The translations under genes and the position numbers were made by a program. From positions 12,154,501-12,218,500 of the forward strand of contig OX387200.1 in NCBI GenBank assembly GCA_947561715.1: DNA of 64,000 nt. The letters run 5' to 3'. Under the pieces are notes generated by a model. The model did not search any database. It was given only the letters and a program-made list of their open reading frames with translations, and was not told the DNA's origin. Source of the stretch: Ascidia mentula (Eukaryota; Chordata; Ascidiacea; Phlebobranchia; Ascidiidae). Shown in pieces: positions 11,384 through 26,292 of this stretch (position 1 is its first letter; each line of letters opens with the position of its first letter).

Positions 11384-13454
11384 GGAATACCAGCGTTGTC
11401 CACTGTATAACAAAGCTTGTACTGAAAAAAATTATTTTTTATCGAAAAGTCGTATACTGCAAAATGGACAAGTACTGAAATCTCATAGTTTCATACGTTG
11501 TGCAACCGCAAAAGCAATACTGGAGTACCAGCGTTTTCCACTGTATAATAAAGCTTGTACTGAAAAAAATATTTTTCATCGAAAAGTCATATACTGCAAA
11601 ATGGACAAGTGCTGAAATCGCATAGTTACGTACGTTGTGCAACCGCAAAAGCAATACTGGAGTATCAGCGTTTTCCACTGTATAATAAAGCTTGTACTGA
11701 AAAAAATTATTTTTTATCGAAAAGTCATATACTTCAAAACGGACAAGTACTGAAATCTCATAGTTTCATACGTTGTGCAACCGCAAAAGCAATACTGGAG
11801 TATCAGCGTTTTCCACTGTATAATAAAGCTTGTACTGCAAAAAAATATTTTTCATCGAAAAGTCATATACTGCAAAATGGACAAGTGCTGAAATCGCATA
11901 GTTACATACGTTGTGCAACCGCAAAAGCAATACTGGAGTATCAGCGTTTTCCACAGTATAATAAAGCTTGTACTGCAAAAAAATATTTTTCATCGAAAAG
12001 TCATATACTGCAAATTGGAAAAGTGCTGAAATCGCACAGTTGCATACGTTGTGCAACCGCAAAAGCAATACTGGAATACCAGCGTTTTCCACTGTATAAC
12101 AAAGCTTGTACTGAAAAAAATTATTTTTTATCGAAAAGTCATATACTGCAAAATGGACAAGTACTGAAATCTCATAGTTACATACGTTGTGCAACCGCAA
12201 AAGCAATACTGGAGTACCAGCGTTTTCCACTGTATAATAAAGCTTGTACTGAAAAAAATTATTTTTTATCGAAAAGTCATATACTGCAAAATGGACAAGT
12301 GCTGAAATCTCATAGTTACATACGTTGTGCAACCGCAAAAGCAATACTGGAGTATCAGCGTTTTCCACTGTATAATAAAGCTTGTACTGCAAAAAAATAT
12401 TTTTTATCGAAAAGTCATATACTGCAAAATGGACAAGTGCTGAAATCGCATAGTTGCATACGTTGTGCAACCGCAAAAGCAATACTGGAGTATCAGCGTT
12501 TTCCCCTGTATAATAAAGCTTGTACTGCAAAAAAACATTTTTCATCGAAAAGTCATGTACTGCAAAATGGACAAGTGCTGAAATCGCATAGTTACATACG
12601 TTGTGCAACCGCAATAGCAATACTGGAGTATCAGCGTTTTCCACTGTATAATAAAGCTTGTACTGCAAAAAAATATTTTTTATCGAAAAGTCATATACTG
12701 CAAAATGGACAAGTGCTGAAATCGCATAGTTACATACGTTGTGCAACCGCAAAAGCAATACTGGAGTATCAGCGTTTTCCACTGTATAATAAAGCTTGTA
12801 CTGCAAAAAAATATTTTTCATCGAAAAGTCATATACTGCAAAATGGACAAGTGCTGAAATCGCATAGTTACATACGTTGTGCAACCGCAAAAGCAATACT
12901 GGAATATCAGCGTTGTCCACTGTATAACAAAGCTTGTACTGAAAAAAATTATTTTTTGTCGAAAAGTCATATACTGCATAATGGACAAGTGCTGAAATCT
13001 CATAGTTACATACGTTGTGCAACCGCAAAAGCAATACTGGAGTATCAGCGTTTTCCCCTGTATAATAAAGCTTGTACTGAAAAAAAATATTTTTTATCGA
13101 AAAGTCATATACTGCAAAATGGACAAGTGCTGAAATCGCATAGTTACATACGTTGTGCAACCGCAAAAGCAATACTGGTATATCAGCGTTGTCCACTATA
13201 TAATAAAGCTTGTACTGCAAAAAAATATTTTTCATCGAAAAGTCATATACTGCAAAATGGACAAGTGCTGAAATCGCATAGTTGCATACGTTGTGCAACC
13301 GCAAAAGCAATACTGGAGTATCAGCGTTTTCCACTGTATAATAAAGCTTGTACTGCAAAAAAATATTTTTTTTATCGAAAAGTCATATACTGCAAAATAG
13401 ACAAGTGCTGAAATCGCACAGTTGCATACGTTGAGCAACCGCAAAAGCAATACT
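11384..13454. repeat. Satellite block 3 (15 monomers, 2,071 bp)
   Basis: It carries one 137 bp (near 11570) and one 140 bp (near 13366) monomer. Its beginning and end match block 4 immediately downstream at 2,071 bp spacing, so blocks 3 and 4 are tandem versions of one higher-order unit. Block 9 is its distant copy. Confidence 0.87.
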
Positions 13455-15111
13455 GGAATACCAGCGTTGTCCACTGTATAACAAAGCTTGTACTGAAAAA
13501 AATTATTTTTTATCGAAAAGTCGTATACTGCAAAATGGACAAGTACTGAAATCTCATAGTTTCATACGTTGTGCAACCGCAAAAGCAATACTGGAGTACC
13601 AGCGTTTTCCACTGTATAATAAAGCTTGTACTGAAAAAAATATTTTTCATCGAAAAGTCATATACTGCAAAATGGACAAGTGCTGAAATCGCATAGTTAC
13701 GTACGTTGTGCAACCGCAAAAGCAATACTGGAGTATCAGCGTTTTCCACTGTATAATAAAGCTTGTACTGAAAAAAATTATTTTTTATCGAAAAGTCATA
13801 TACTGCAAAACGGACAAGTACTGAAATCTCATAGTTTCATACGTTGTGCAACCGCAAAAGCAATACTGGAGTATCAGCGTTTTCCACTGTATAATAAAGC
13901 TTGTACTGCAAAAAAATATTTTTCATCGAAAAGTCATATACTGCAAAATGGACAAGTGCTGAAATCGCATAGTTACATACGTTGTGCAACCGCAAAAGCA
14001 ATACTGGAGTATCAGCGTTTTCCACAGTATAATAAAGCTTGTACTGCAAAAAAATATTTTTCATCGAAAAGTCATATACTGCAAATTGGAAAAGTGCTGA
14101 AATCGCACAGTTGCATACGTTGTGCAACCGCAAAAGCAATACTGGAATACCAGCGTTTTCCACTGTATAACAAAGCTTGTACTGAAAAAAATTATTTTTT
14201 ATCGAAAAGTCATATACTGCAAAATGGACAAGTGCTGAAATCTCATAGTTACATACGTTGTGCAACCGCAAAAGCAATACTGGAGTATCAGCGTTTTCCA
14301 CTGTATAATAAAGCTTGTACTGCAAAAAAATATTTTTTATCGAAAAGTCATATACTGCAAAATGGACAAGTGCTGAAATCGCATAGTTACATACGTTGTG
14401 CAACCGCAAAAGCAATACTGGAGTATCAGCGTTTTCCACTGTATAATAAAGCTTGTACTGCAAAAAAATATTTTTCATCGAAAAGTCATATACTGCAAAA
14501 TGGACAAGTGCTGAAATCGCATAGTTACATACGTTGTGCAACCGCAAAAGCAATACTGGAATATCAGCGTTGTCCACTGTATAACAAAGCTTGTACTGAA
14601 AAAAATTATTTTTTGTCGAAAAGTCATATACTGCATAATGGACAAGTGCTGAAATCTCATAGTTACATACGTTGTGCAACCGCAAAAGCAATACTGGAGT
14701 ATCAGCGTTTTCCCCTGTATAATAAAGCTTGTACTGAAAAAAAATATTTTTTATCGAAAAGTCATATACTGCAAAATGGACAAGTGCTGAAATCGCATAG
14801 TTACATACGTTGTGCAACCGCAAAAGCAATACTGGTATATCAGCGTTGTCCACTATATAATAAAGCTTGTACTGCAAAAAAATATTTTTCATCGAAAAGT
14901 CATATACTGCAAAATGGACAAGTGCTGAAATCGCATAGTTGCATACGTTGTGCAACCGCAAAAGCAATACTGGAGTATCAGCGTTTTCCACTGTATAATA
15001 AAGCTTGTACTGCAAAAAAATATTTTTTTTATCGAAAAGTCATATACTGCAAAATAGACAAGTGCTGAAATCGCACAGTTGCATACGTTGAGCAACCGCA
15101 AAAGCAATACT
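13455..15111. repeat. Satellite block 4 (12 monomers, 1,657 bp)
   Basis: This is a version of block 3 with three monomers fewer: it lacks one of two adjacent T6-tract monomers, the AAACATTTTTC monomer and the CAATAGCAATA monomer. The 137 bp unit is near 13640 and the 140 bp unit near 15025. Confidence 0.85.
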
Positions 15112-16769
15112 GGAATACCAGCGTTGTCCACTGTATAACAAAGCTTGTACTGCAAAAAAATATTTTTCATCGAAAAGTCATATACTGCAAAATGGACAAG
15201 TGCTGAAATCGCATAGTTACATACGTTGTGCAACCGCAAAAGCAATACTGGAGTATCAGAGTTTTCCACAGTATAATAAAGCTTGTACTGCAAAAAAATA
15301 TTTTTCATCGAAAAGTCATATACTGCAAATTGGAAAAGTGCTGAAATCGCACAGTTGCATACGTTGTGCAACCGCAAAAGCAATACTGGAATACCAGCGT
15401 TTTCCACTGTATAACAAAGCTTGTACTGAAAAAAATTATTTTTTATCGAAAAGTCATATACTGCAAAATGGACAAGTACTGAAATCTCATAGTTACATAC
15501 GTTGTGCAACCGCAAAAGCAATACTGGAGTACCAGCGTTTTCCACTGTATAATAAAGCTTGTACTGAAAAAAATTATTTTTTATCGAAAAGTCATATACT
15601 GCAAAATGGACAAGTGCTGAAATCTCATAGTTACATACGTTGTGCAACCGCAAAAGCAATACTGGAGTATCAGCGTTTTCCACTGTATAATAAAGCTTGT
15701 ACTGCAAAAAAATATTTTTCATCGAAAAGTCATATACTGCAAAATGGACAAGTGCTGAAATCGCATAGTTACATACGTTGTGCAACCGCAAAAGCAATAC
15801 TGGAGTATCAGCGTTTTCCACTGTATAATAAAGCTTGTACTGCAAAAAAATATTTTTCATCGAAAAGTCATATACTGCAAATTGGAAAAGTGCTGAAATC
15901 GCACATTTGCATACGTTGTGCAACCGCAAAAGCAATACTGGAATACCAGCGTTTTCCACTGTATAACAAAGCTTGTACTGAAAAAAATTATTTTTTATCG
16001 AAAAGTCATATACTGCAAAATGGACAAGTACTGAAATCTCATAATTACATACGTTGTGCAACCGCAAAAGCAATACTGGAGTACCAGCGTTTTCCACTGT
16101 ATAATAAAGCTTGTACTGAAAAAAATTATTTTTTATCGAAAAGTCATATACTCCAAAATGGACAAGTGCTGAAATCTCATAGTTACATACGTTGTGCAAC
16201 CGCAAAAGCAATACTGGAGTATCAGTGTTTTCCACTGTATAATAAAGCTTGTACTGCAAAAAAATATTTTTCATCGAAAAGTCATATACTGCAAAATGGA
16301 CAAGTGCTGAAATCGCATAGTTACATACGTTGTGCAACCGCAAAAGCAATACTGGAGTATCAGCGTTTTCCACAGTATAATAAAGCTTGTACTGCAAAAA
16401 AATATTTTTCATCGAAAAGTCATATACTGCAAAATGGACAAGTGCTGAAATCTCATAGTTACATACGTTGTGCAACCGCAAAATCAATACTGGAGTACCA
16501 GCGTTTTCCACTGTATAATAAAGCTTGTACTGAAAAAAATTATTTTTTATCGAAAAGTCATATACTGCAAAATGGACAAGTGCTGAAATCGCCCAGTTAC
16601 ATACGTTGTGCAACCGCAAAAGCAATACTGGAGTACCAGCGTTTTCCACTGTATAATAAAGCTTGTACTGCAAAAAAATATTTTTTTTATCGAAAAGTCA
16701 TATACTGCAAAATAGACAAGTGCTGAAATCGCACAGTTGCATACGTTGAGCAACCGCAAAAGCAATACT
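15112..16769. repeat. Satellite block 5 (12 monomers, 1,658 bp)
   Basis: The block lacks the usual GTCGTATAC and 137 bp cassette monomers at its start and has one 140 bp monomer near 16683. Distinctive sites are TCATAATTACATACG near 16040, CAAAATCAATACTG near 16480 and CGCCCAGTTAC near 16588. Its second half is repeated at 39.8-40.8 kb at a spacing of 24,018 bp. Confidence 0.85.
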
Positions 16770-18700
16770 GGAATACCAGCGTTTTCCACTGTATAACAAA
16801 GCTTGTACTGATAAAAATTATTTTTTATCGAAAAGTCGTATACTGCAAAATGGACAAGTACTGAAATCTCATAGTTTCATACGTTGTGCAACCGCAAAAG
16901 CAATACTGGAGTACCAGCGTTTTCCACTCTATAATAAAGCTTGTACTGAAAAAAATATTTTTCATCGAAAAGTCATATACTGCAAAATGGACAAGTGCTG
17001 AAATTGCATAGTTACGTACGTTGTGCAACCGCAAAAGCAATACTGGAGTATCAGCGTTTTCCACTGTATAATAAAGCTTGTACTGAAAAAAATTATTTTT
17101 TATCGAAAAGTCATATACTGCAAAACGGACAAGTACTGAAATCTCATAGTTTCATACGTTGTGCAACCGCAAAAGCAATACTGGAGTATCAGCGTTTTCC
17201 ACTGTATAATAAAGCTTGTACTGCAAAAAAATATTTTTCATCGAAAAGTCATATACTGCAAAATGGACAAGTGCTGAAATCGCATAGTTACATACGTTGT
17301 GCAACCGCAAAAGCAATACTGGAGTATCAGCGTTTTCCACTGTATAATAAAGCTTGTACTGCAAAAAAATATTTTTCATCGAAAAGTCATATACTGCAAA
17401 TTGGAAAAGTGCTGAAATCGCACAGTTGCATACGTTGTGCAACCGCAAAAGCAATACTGGAATACCAGCGTTTTCCACTGTATAACAAAGCTTGTACTGA
17501 AAAAAATTATTTTTTGTCGAAAAGTCATATACTGCAAAATGGACAAGTACTGAAATCTCATAGTTACATACGTTGTGCAACCGCAAAAGCAATACTGGAG
17601 TACCAGCGTTTTCCACTGTATAATAAAGCTTGTACTGAAAAAAATTATTTTTTATCGAAAAGTCATATACTGCAAAATGGACAAGTGCTGAAATCGCATA
17701 GTTACATACGTTGTGCAACCGCAATAGCAATACTGGAGTATCAGCGTTTTCCACTGTATAATAAAGCTTGTACTGCAAAAAAATATTTTTCATCGAAAAG
17801 TCATATACTGCAAAATGGACAAGTGCTGAAATCGCATAGTTACATACGTTGTGCAACCGCAAAAGCAATACTGGAGTATCAGCGTTTTCCACTGTATAAT
17901 AAAGCTTGTACTGCAAAAAAATATTTTTCATCGAAAAGTCATATACTGCAAAATGGACAAGTGCTGAAATCGCATAGTTACATACGTTGTGCAACCGCAA
18001 AAGCAATACTGGAATATCAGCGTTGTCCACTGTATAACAAAGCTTGTACTGAAAAAAATTATTTTTTGTCGAAAAGTCATATACTGCATAATGGACAAGT
18101 GCTGAAATCTCATAGTTACATACGTTGTGCAACCGCAAAAGCAATACTGGAGTATCAGCGTTTTCCCCTGTATAATAAAGCTTGTACTGAAAAAAAATAT
18201 TTTTTATCGAAAAGTCATATACTGCAAAATGGACAAGTGCTGAAATCGCATAGTTACATACGTTGTGCAACCACAAAAGCAATACTGGAGTATCAGCGTT
18301 TTCCACTGTATAATAAAGCTTGTACTGAAAAAAAATATTTTTTATCGAAAAGTCATATACTGCAAAATGGACAAGTGCTGAAATCGCATAGTTACATACG
18401 TTGTGCAACCGCAAAAGCAATACTGGTATATCAGCGTTGTCCACTGTATAATAAAGCTTGTACTGCAAAAAAATATTTTTCATCGAAAAGTCATATACTG
18501 CAAAATGGACAAGTGCTGAAATCGCATAGTTACATACGTTGTGCAACCGCAAAAGCAATACTGGAGTATCAGCGTTTTCCACTGTATAATAAAGCTTGTA
18601 CTGCAAAAAAATATTTTTCATCGAAAAGTCATATACTGCAAAATAGACAAGTGCTGAAATCGCACAGTTGCATACGTTGAGCAACCGCAAAAGCAATACT
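16770..18700. repeat. Satellite block 6 (14 monomers, 1,931 bp)
   Basis: It contains a 137 bp monomer near 16950 but ends with a TGAGC monomer not preceded by the T8 (140 bp) form, hence 14 x 138 minus 1. The GAAATTGCATAG variant near 17001 recurs at 51653. The start of this block is repeated at 51422 (spacing 34,652 bp). Confidence 0.85.
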
Positions 18701-21700
18701 GGAATACCAGCGTTTTCCACTGTATAACAAAGCTTGTACTGAAAAAAATTATTTTTTATCGAAAAGTCGTATACTGCAAAATGGACAAGTACTGAAATCT
18801 CATAGTTTCATACGTTGTGCAACCGCAAAAGCAATACTGGAGTACCAGCGTTTTCCACTCTATAATAAAGCTTGTACTGAAAAAAATATTTTTCATCGAA
18901 AAGTCATATACTGCAAAATGGACAAGTGCTGAAATCGCATAGTTACGTACGTTGTGCAACCGCAAAAGCAATACTGGAGTATCAGCGTTTTCCACTGTAT
19001 AATAAAGCTTGTACTGAAAAAAATTATTTTTTATCGAAAAGTCATATACAGCAAAACGGACAAGTACTGAAATCTCATAGTTTCATACGTTGTGCAACCG
19101 CAAAAGCAATACTGGAGTATCAGCGTTTTCCACTGTATAATAAAGCTTGTACTGCAAAAAAATATTTTTCATCGAAAAGTCATATACTGCAAAATGGACA
19201 AGTGCTGAAATCGCATAGTTACATACGTTGTGCAACCGCAAAAGCAATACTGGAATATCAGCGTTGTCCACTGTATAACAAAGCTTGTACTGAAAAAAAT
19301 TATTTTTTGTCGAAAAGTCATATACTGCATAATGGACAAGTGCTGAAATCTCATAGTTACATACGTTGTGCAACCGCAAAAGCAATACTGGAGTATCAGC
19401 GTTTTCCCCTGTATAATAAAGCTTGTACTGAAAAAAAATATTTTTTATCGAAAAGTCATATACTGCAAAATGGAGAAGTGCTGAAATCGCATAGTTACAT
19501 ACGTTGTGCAACCGCAAAAGCAATACTGGAGTATCAGCGTTTTCCACTGTATAATAAAGCTTGTACTGCAAAAAAATATTTTTCATCGAAAAGTCATATA
19601 CTGCAAAATGGACAAGTGCTGAAATCGCATAGTTACATACGTTGTGCAACCGCAAAAGCAATACTGGAATATCAGCGTTGTCCACTGTATAACAAAGCTT
19701 GTACTGAAAAAAATTATTTTTTGTCGAAAAGTCATATACTGCATAATGGACAAGTGCTGAAATCTCATAGTTACATACGTTGTGCAACCGCAAAAGCAAT
19801 ACTGGAGTATCAGCGTTTTCCCCTGTATAATAAAGCTTGTACTGAAAAAAAATATTTTTTATCGAAAAGTCATATACTGCAAAATGGACAAGTGCTGAAA
19901 TCGCATAGTTACATACGTTGTGCAACCGCAAAAGCAATACTGGTATATCAGCGTTGTCCACTGTATAATAAAGCTTGTACTGCAAAAAAATATTTTTCAT
20001 CGAAAAGTCATATACTGCAAAATGGACAATTGCTGAAATCGCATAGTTGCATACGTTGTGCAACCGCAAAAGCAATACTGGAGTATCAGCGTTTTCCACT
20101 GTATAATAAAGCTTGTACTGCAAAAAAATATTTTTCATCGAAAAGTCATATACTGCAAATTGGAAAAGTGCTGAAATCGCACAGTTGCATACGTTGTGCA
20201 ACCGCAAAAGCAATACTGGAATACCAGCGTTTTCCACTGTATAACAAAGCTTGTACTGAAAAAAATTATTTTTTATCGAAAAGTCATATACTGCAAAATG
20301 GACAAGTACTGAAATCTCATAGTTACATACGTTGTGCAACCGCAAAAGCAATACTGGAGTACCAGCGTTTTCCACTGTATAATAAAGCTTGTACTGAAAA
20401 AAATTATTTTTTATCGAAAAGTCATATACTGCAAAATGGACAAGTGCTGAAATCTCATAGTTACATACGTTGTGCAACCGCAAAAGCAATACTGGAGTAT
20501 CAGCGTTTTCCACTGTATAATAAAGCTTGTACTGCAAAAAAATATTTTTCATCGAAAAGTCATATACTGCAAAATGGACAAGTGCTGAAATCGCATAGTT
20601 ACATACGTTGTGCAACCGCAAAAGCAATACTGGAGTATCAGCGTTTTCCACTGTATAATAAAGCTTGTACTGCAAAAAAATATTTTTCATCGAAAAGTCA
20701 TATACTGCAAATTGGAAAAGTGCTGAAATCGCACATTTGCATACGTTGTGCAACCGCAAAAGCAATACTGGAATACCAGCGTTTTCCACTGTATAACAAA
20801 GCTTGTACTGAAAAAAATTATTTTTTATCGAAAAGTCATATACTGCAAAATGGACAAGTACTGAAATCTCATAGTTACATACGTTGTGCAACCGCAAAAG
20901 CAATACTGGAGTACCAGCCTTTTCCACTGTATAATAAAGCTTGTACTGAAAAAAATTATTTTTTATCGAAAAGTCATATACTCCAAAATGGACAAGTGCT
21001 GAAATCTCATAGTTACATACGTTGTGCAACCGCAAAAGCAATACTGGAGTATCAGTGTTTTCCACTGTATAATAAAGCTTGTACTGCAAAAAAATATTTT
21101 TCATCGAAAAGTCATATACTGCAAAATGGACAAGTGCTGAAATCGCATAGTTACGTACGTTGTGCAACCGCAAAAGCAATACTGGAGTATCAGCGTTTTC
21201 CACTGTATAATAAAGCTTGTACTGAAAAAAATTATTTTTTATCGAAAAGTCATATACTGCAAAACGGACAAGTACTGAAATCTCATAGTTTCATACGTTG
21301 TGCAACCGCAAAAGCAATACTGGAGTATCAGCGTTTTCCACTGTATAATAAAGCTTGTACTGCAAAAAAATATTTTTCATCGAAAATTCATATACTGCAA
21401 ATTGGAAAAGTGCTGAAATCGCACAGTTGCATACGTTGTGCAACCGCAAAAGCAATACTGGTATATCAGCGTTGTCCACTGTATAATAAAGCTTGTAGTG
21501 CAAAACAATATTTTTCATCGAAAAGTCATATACTGCAAAATGGACAAGTGCTGAAATCGCATAGTTACATACGTTGTGCAACCGCAAAAGCAATAGTGGA
21601 GTACCAGCGTTTTCCACTGTACAATAAAGCTTGTACTGAAAAAAATTATTTTTTATCGAAAAGTCATATACTGCAAAATGGACAAGTGCTGAAATCGCCC

Positions 21701-23668
21701 AGTTACATACGTTGTGCAACCGCAAAAGCAATACTGGAGTACCAGCGTTTTCCACTGTATAATAAAGCTTGTACTGAAAAAAAATATTTTTCATCGAAAA
21801 GTCATATACTGCAAAATGGACAAGTGCTGAAATCGCATAGTTACATACGTTGTGCAACCGCAAAAGCAATACTGGAATATCAGCGTTGTCCACTGTATAA
21901 TAAAGCTTGTACTGCAAAAAAATATTTTTCATCGAAAAGTCATATACTGCAAAATGGACAAGTGCTGAAATCGCATAGTTGCATACGTTGTGCAACCGCA
22001 AAAGCAATACTGGAGTACCAGCGTTTTCCACAGTGTAATAAAGCTTGTACTGAAAATAATATTTTTCATCGAAAAGTCATATACTGCAAAATGGACAAGT
22101 GCTGAAATCGCATAGTTACGTACGTTGTGCAACCGCAAAAGCAATACTGGAGTATCAGCGTTTTCCACTGTATAATAAAGCTTGTACTGAAAAAAATTAT
22201 TTTTTATCGAAAAGTCATATACTGCAAAACGGACAAGTACTGAAATCTCATAGTTTCATACGTTGTGCAACCGCAAAAGCAATACTGGAGTATCAGCGTT
22301 TTCCACTGTATAATAAAGCTTGTACTGCAAAAAAATATTTTTCATCGAAAAGTCATATACTGCAAAATGGACAAGTGCTGAAATCGCATAGTTACATACG
22401 TTGTGCAACCGCAAAAGCAATACTGGAGTATCAGCGTTTTCCACTGTATAATAAAGCTTGTACTGCAAAAAAATATTTTTCACCGAAAAGTCATATACTG
22501 CAAATTGGAAAAGTGCTGAAATCGCACAGTTGCATACGTTGTGCAACCGCAAAAGCAATACTGGTATATCAGCGTTGTCCACTGTATAATAAAGCTTGTA
22601 GTGAAAAAAAATATTTTTCATCGAAAAGTCATATACTGCAAAATGGACAAGTGCTGAAATCGCATAGTTGCATACGTTGTGCAACCGCAAAAGCAATACT
22701 GGAGTATCAGCGTTTTCCACTGTATAATAAAGCTTGTACTGCAAAAAAATATTTTTCATCGAAAAGTCATATACTGCAAAATGGACAAGTGCTGAAATCG
22801 CATAGTTACATACGTTGTGCAACCGCAATAGCAATACTGGAGTATCAGCGTTTTCCACTGTATAATAAAGCTTGTACTGCAAAAAAATATTTTTTATCGA
22901 AAAGTCATATACTGCAAAATGGACAAGTGCTGAAATCGCATAGTTACATACGTTGTGCAACCGCAAAAGCAATACTGGAGTATCAGCGTTTTCCACTGTA
23001 TAATAAAGCTTGTACTGCAAAAAAATATTTTTCATCGAAAAGTCATATACTGCAAAATGGACAAGTGCTGAAATCGCATAGTTACATACGTTGTGCAACC
23101 GCAAAAGCAATACTGGAATATCAGCGTTGTCCACTGTATAACAAAGCTTGTACTGAAAAAAATTATTTTTTGTCGAAAAGTCATATACTGCATAATGGAC
23201 AAGTGCTGAAATCTCATAGTTACATACGTTGTGCAACCGCAAAAGCAATACTGGAGTATCAGCGTTTTCCCCTGTATAATAAAGCTTGTACTGAAAAAAA
23301 ATATTTTTTATCGAAAAGTCATATACTGCAAAATGGACAAGTGCTGAAATCGCATAGTTACATACGTTGTGCAACCGCAAAAGCAATACTGGTATAACAG
23401 CGTTGTCCACTGTATAATAAAGCTTGTACTGCAAAAAAATATTTTTCATCGAAAAGTCATATACTGCAAAATGGACAAGTGCTGAAATCGCATAGTTGCA
23501 TACGTTGTGCAACCGCAAAAGCAATACTGGAGTATCAGCGTTTTCCACTGTATAATAAAGCTTGTACTGCAAAAAAATATTTTTTTTATCGAAAAGTCAT
23601 ATACTGCAAAATAGACAAGTGCTGAAATCGCACAGTTGCATACGTTGAGCAACCGCAAAAGCAATACT
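18701..23668. repeat. Satellite block 7 (36 monomers, 4,968 bp; copy of block 1)
   Basis: It has the same length, the same two 137 bp monomers (near 18884 and 22064), the same terminal 140 bp monomer (near 23580) and the same CTGGTATAACAG variant as block 1. Private changes include CCTTTTCC near 20919 and CACCGAAAAG near 22481. Confidence 0.9.
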
Positions 23669-26292
23669 GGAATACCAGCGTTGTCCACTGTATAACAAAG
23701 CTTGTACTGAAAAAAATTATTTTTTATCGAAAAGTCGTATACTGCAAAATGGACAAGTACTGAAATCTCATAGTTTCATACGTTGTGCAACCGCAAAAGC
23801 AATACTGGAGTACCAGCGTTTTCCACTGTATAATAAAGCTTGTACTGAAAAAAATTATTTTTTATCGAAAAGTCATATACTCCAAAATGGACAAGTGCTG
23901 AAATCTCATAGTTACATACGTTGTGCAACCGCAAAAGCAATACTGGAGTATCAGCGTTTTCCACTGTATAATAAAGCTTGTACTGCAAAAAAATATTTTT
24001 CATCGAAAAGTCATATACTGCAAATTGGAAAAGTGCTGAAATCGCACAGTTGCATACGTTGTGCAACCGCAAAAGCAATACTGGTATATCAGCGTTGTCC
24101 ACTGTATAATAAAGCTTGTAGTGCAAAACAATATTTTTCATCGAAAAGTCATATACTGCAAAATGGACAAGTGCTGAAATCGCATAGTTACATACGTTGT
24201 GCAACCGCAAAAGCAATACTGGTGTACCTGCGTTTTCCACTGTACAATAAAGCTTGTACTGAAAAAAATTATTTTTTATCGAAAAGTCATATACTGCAAA
24301 ATGGACAAGTGCTGAAATCGCCCAGTTACATACGTTGTGCAACCGCAAAAGCAATACTGGAGTACCAGCGTTTTCCACTGTATAATAAAGCTTGTTCTGC
24401 AAAAAAATATTTTTCATCGAAAAGTCATATACTGCAAAATGGACAAGTGCTGAAATCGCATAGTTACATACGTTGTGCAACCGCAAAAGCAATACTGGAA
24501 TATCAGCGTTGTCCACTGTATAATAAAGCTTGTACTGCAAAAAAATATTTTTCATCGAAAAGTCATATACTGCAAAATGGACAAGTGCTGAAATCGCATA
24601 GTTGCATACGTTGTGCAACCGCAAAAGCAATACTGGAGTACCAGCGTTTTCCACAGTGTAATAAAGCTTGTACTGCAAAAAAATATTTTTCATCGAAAAG
24701 TCATATACTGCAAAGTGGACAAGTGCTGAAATCGCATAGTTACGTACGTTGTGCAACCGCAAAAGCAATACTGGAGTATCAGCGTTTTCCACTGTATAAT
24801 AAAGCTTGTACTGAAAAAAATTATTTTTTATCGAAAAGTCATATACTGCAAAACGGACAAGTACTGAAATCTCATAGTTTCATACTTTGTGCAACCGCAA
24901 AAGCAATACTGGAGTATCAGCGATTTCCACTATATAATAAAGCTTGTGCTGCAAAAAAATATTTTTCATCGAAAAGTCATATACTGCGAAATGGACAAGT
25001 GCTGAAATCGCATAGTTACATACGTTGTGCAACCGCAAAAGCAATACTGGAGTATCAGCGTTTTCCACTGTATAATAAAGCTTGTACTGCAAAAAAATAT
25101 TTTTCATCGAAAAGTCATATACTGCAAATTGGAAAAGTGCTGAAATCGCACAGTTGCATACGTTGTGCAACCGCAAAAGCAATACTGGTATATCAGCGTT
25201 GTCCACTGTATAATAAAGCTTGTAGTGCAAAAAAATATTTTTCATCGAAAAGTCATATACTGCAAAATGGACAAGTGCTGAAATCGCATAGTTGCATACG
25301 TTGTGCAACCGCAAAAGCAATACTGGAGTATCAGCGTTTTCCCCTGTATAATAAAGCTTGTACTGCAAAAAAACATTTTTCATCGAAAAGTCATATACTG
25401 CAAAATGGACAAGTGCTGAAATCGCATAGTTACATACGTTGTGCAACCGCAATAGCAATACTGGAGTATCAGCGTTTTCCACTGTATAATAAAGCTTGTA
25501 CTGCAAAAAAATATTTTTTATCGAAAAGTCATATACTGCAAAATGGACAAGTGCTGAAATCGCATAGTTACATACGTTGTGCAACCGCAAAAGCAATACT
25601 GGAGTATCAGCGTTTTCCACTGTATAATAAAGCTTGTACTGCAAAAAAATATTTTTCATCGAAAAGTCATATACTGCAAAATGGACAAGTGCTGAAATCG
25701 CATAGTTACATACGTTGTGCAACCGCAAAAGCAATACTGGAATATCAGCGTTGTCCACTGTATAACAAAGCTTGTACTGAAAAAAATTATTTTTTGTCGA
25801 AAAGTCATATACTGCATAATGGACAAGTGCTGAAATCTCATAGTTACATACGTTGTGCAACCGCAAAAGCAATACTGGAGTATCAGCGTTTTCCCCTGTA
25901 TAATAAAGCTTGTACTGAAAAAAAATATTTTTTATCGAAAAGTCATATACTGCAAAATGGACAAGTGCTGAAATCGCATAGTTACATACGTTGTGCAACC
26001 GCAAAAGCAATACTGGTATATCAGCGTTGTCCACTATATAATAAAGCTTGTACTGCAAAAAAATATTTTTCATCGAAAAGTCATATACTGCAAAATGGAC
26101 AAGTGCTGAAATCGCATAGTTGCATACGTTGTGCAACCGCAAAAGCAATACTGGAGTATCAGCGTTTTCCACTGTATAATAAAGCTTGTACTGCAAAAAA
26201 ATATTTTTTTTATCGAAAAGTCATATACTGCAAAATAGACAAGTGCTGAAATCGCACAGTTGCATACGTTGAGCAACCGCAAAAGCAATACT
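23669..26292. repeat. Satellite block 8 (19 monomers, 2,624 bp; copy of block 2)
   Basis: It matches block 2 in monomer order and private variants, including the CATACTTTGTGC monomer near 24881. Its own changes at 24923 and 24932 lie in that same neighbourhood. Confidence 0.9.

Larger units (their letters stand above)
3384..15111. repeat. Large segmental duplication, copy 1
   Basis: The end of block 0 and blocks 1-4 match the region beginning near 18293, at a constant spacing of 14,909 bp, up to about 14298. Beyond that the second copy is three monomers shorter. The same block order 36-19-15 occurs in both copies, as do the same rare variants. Confidence 0.9.
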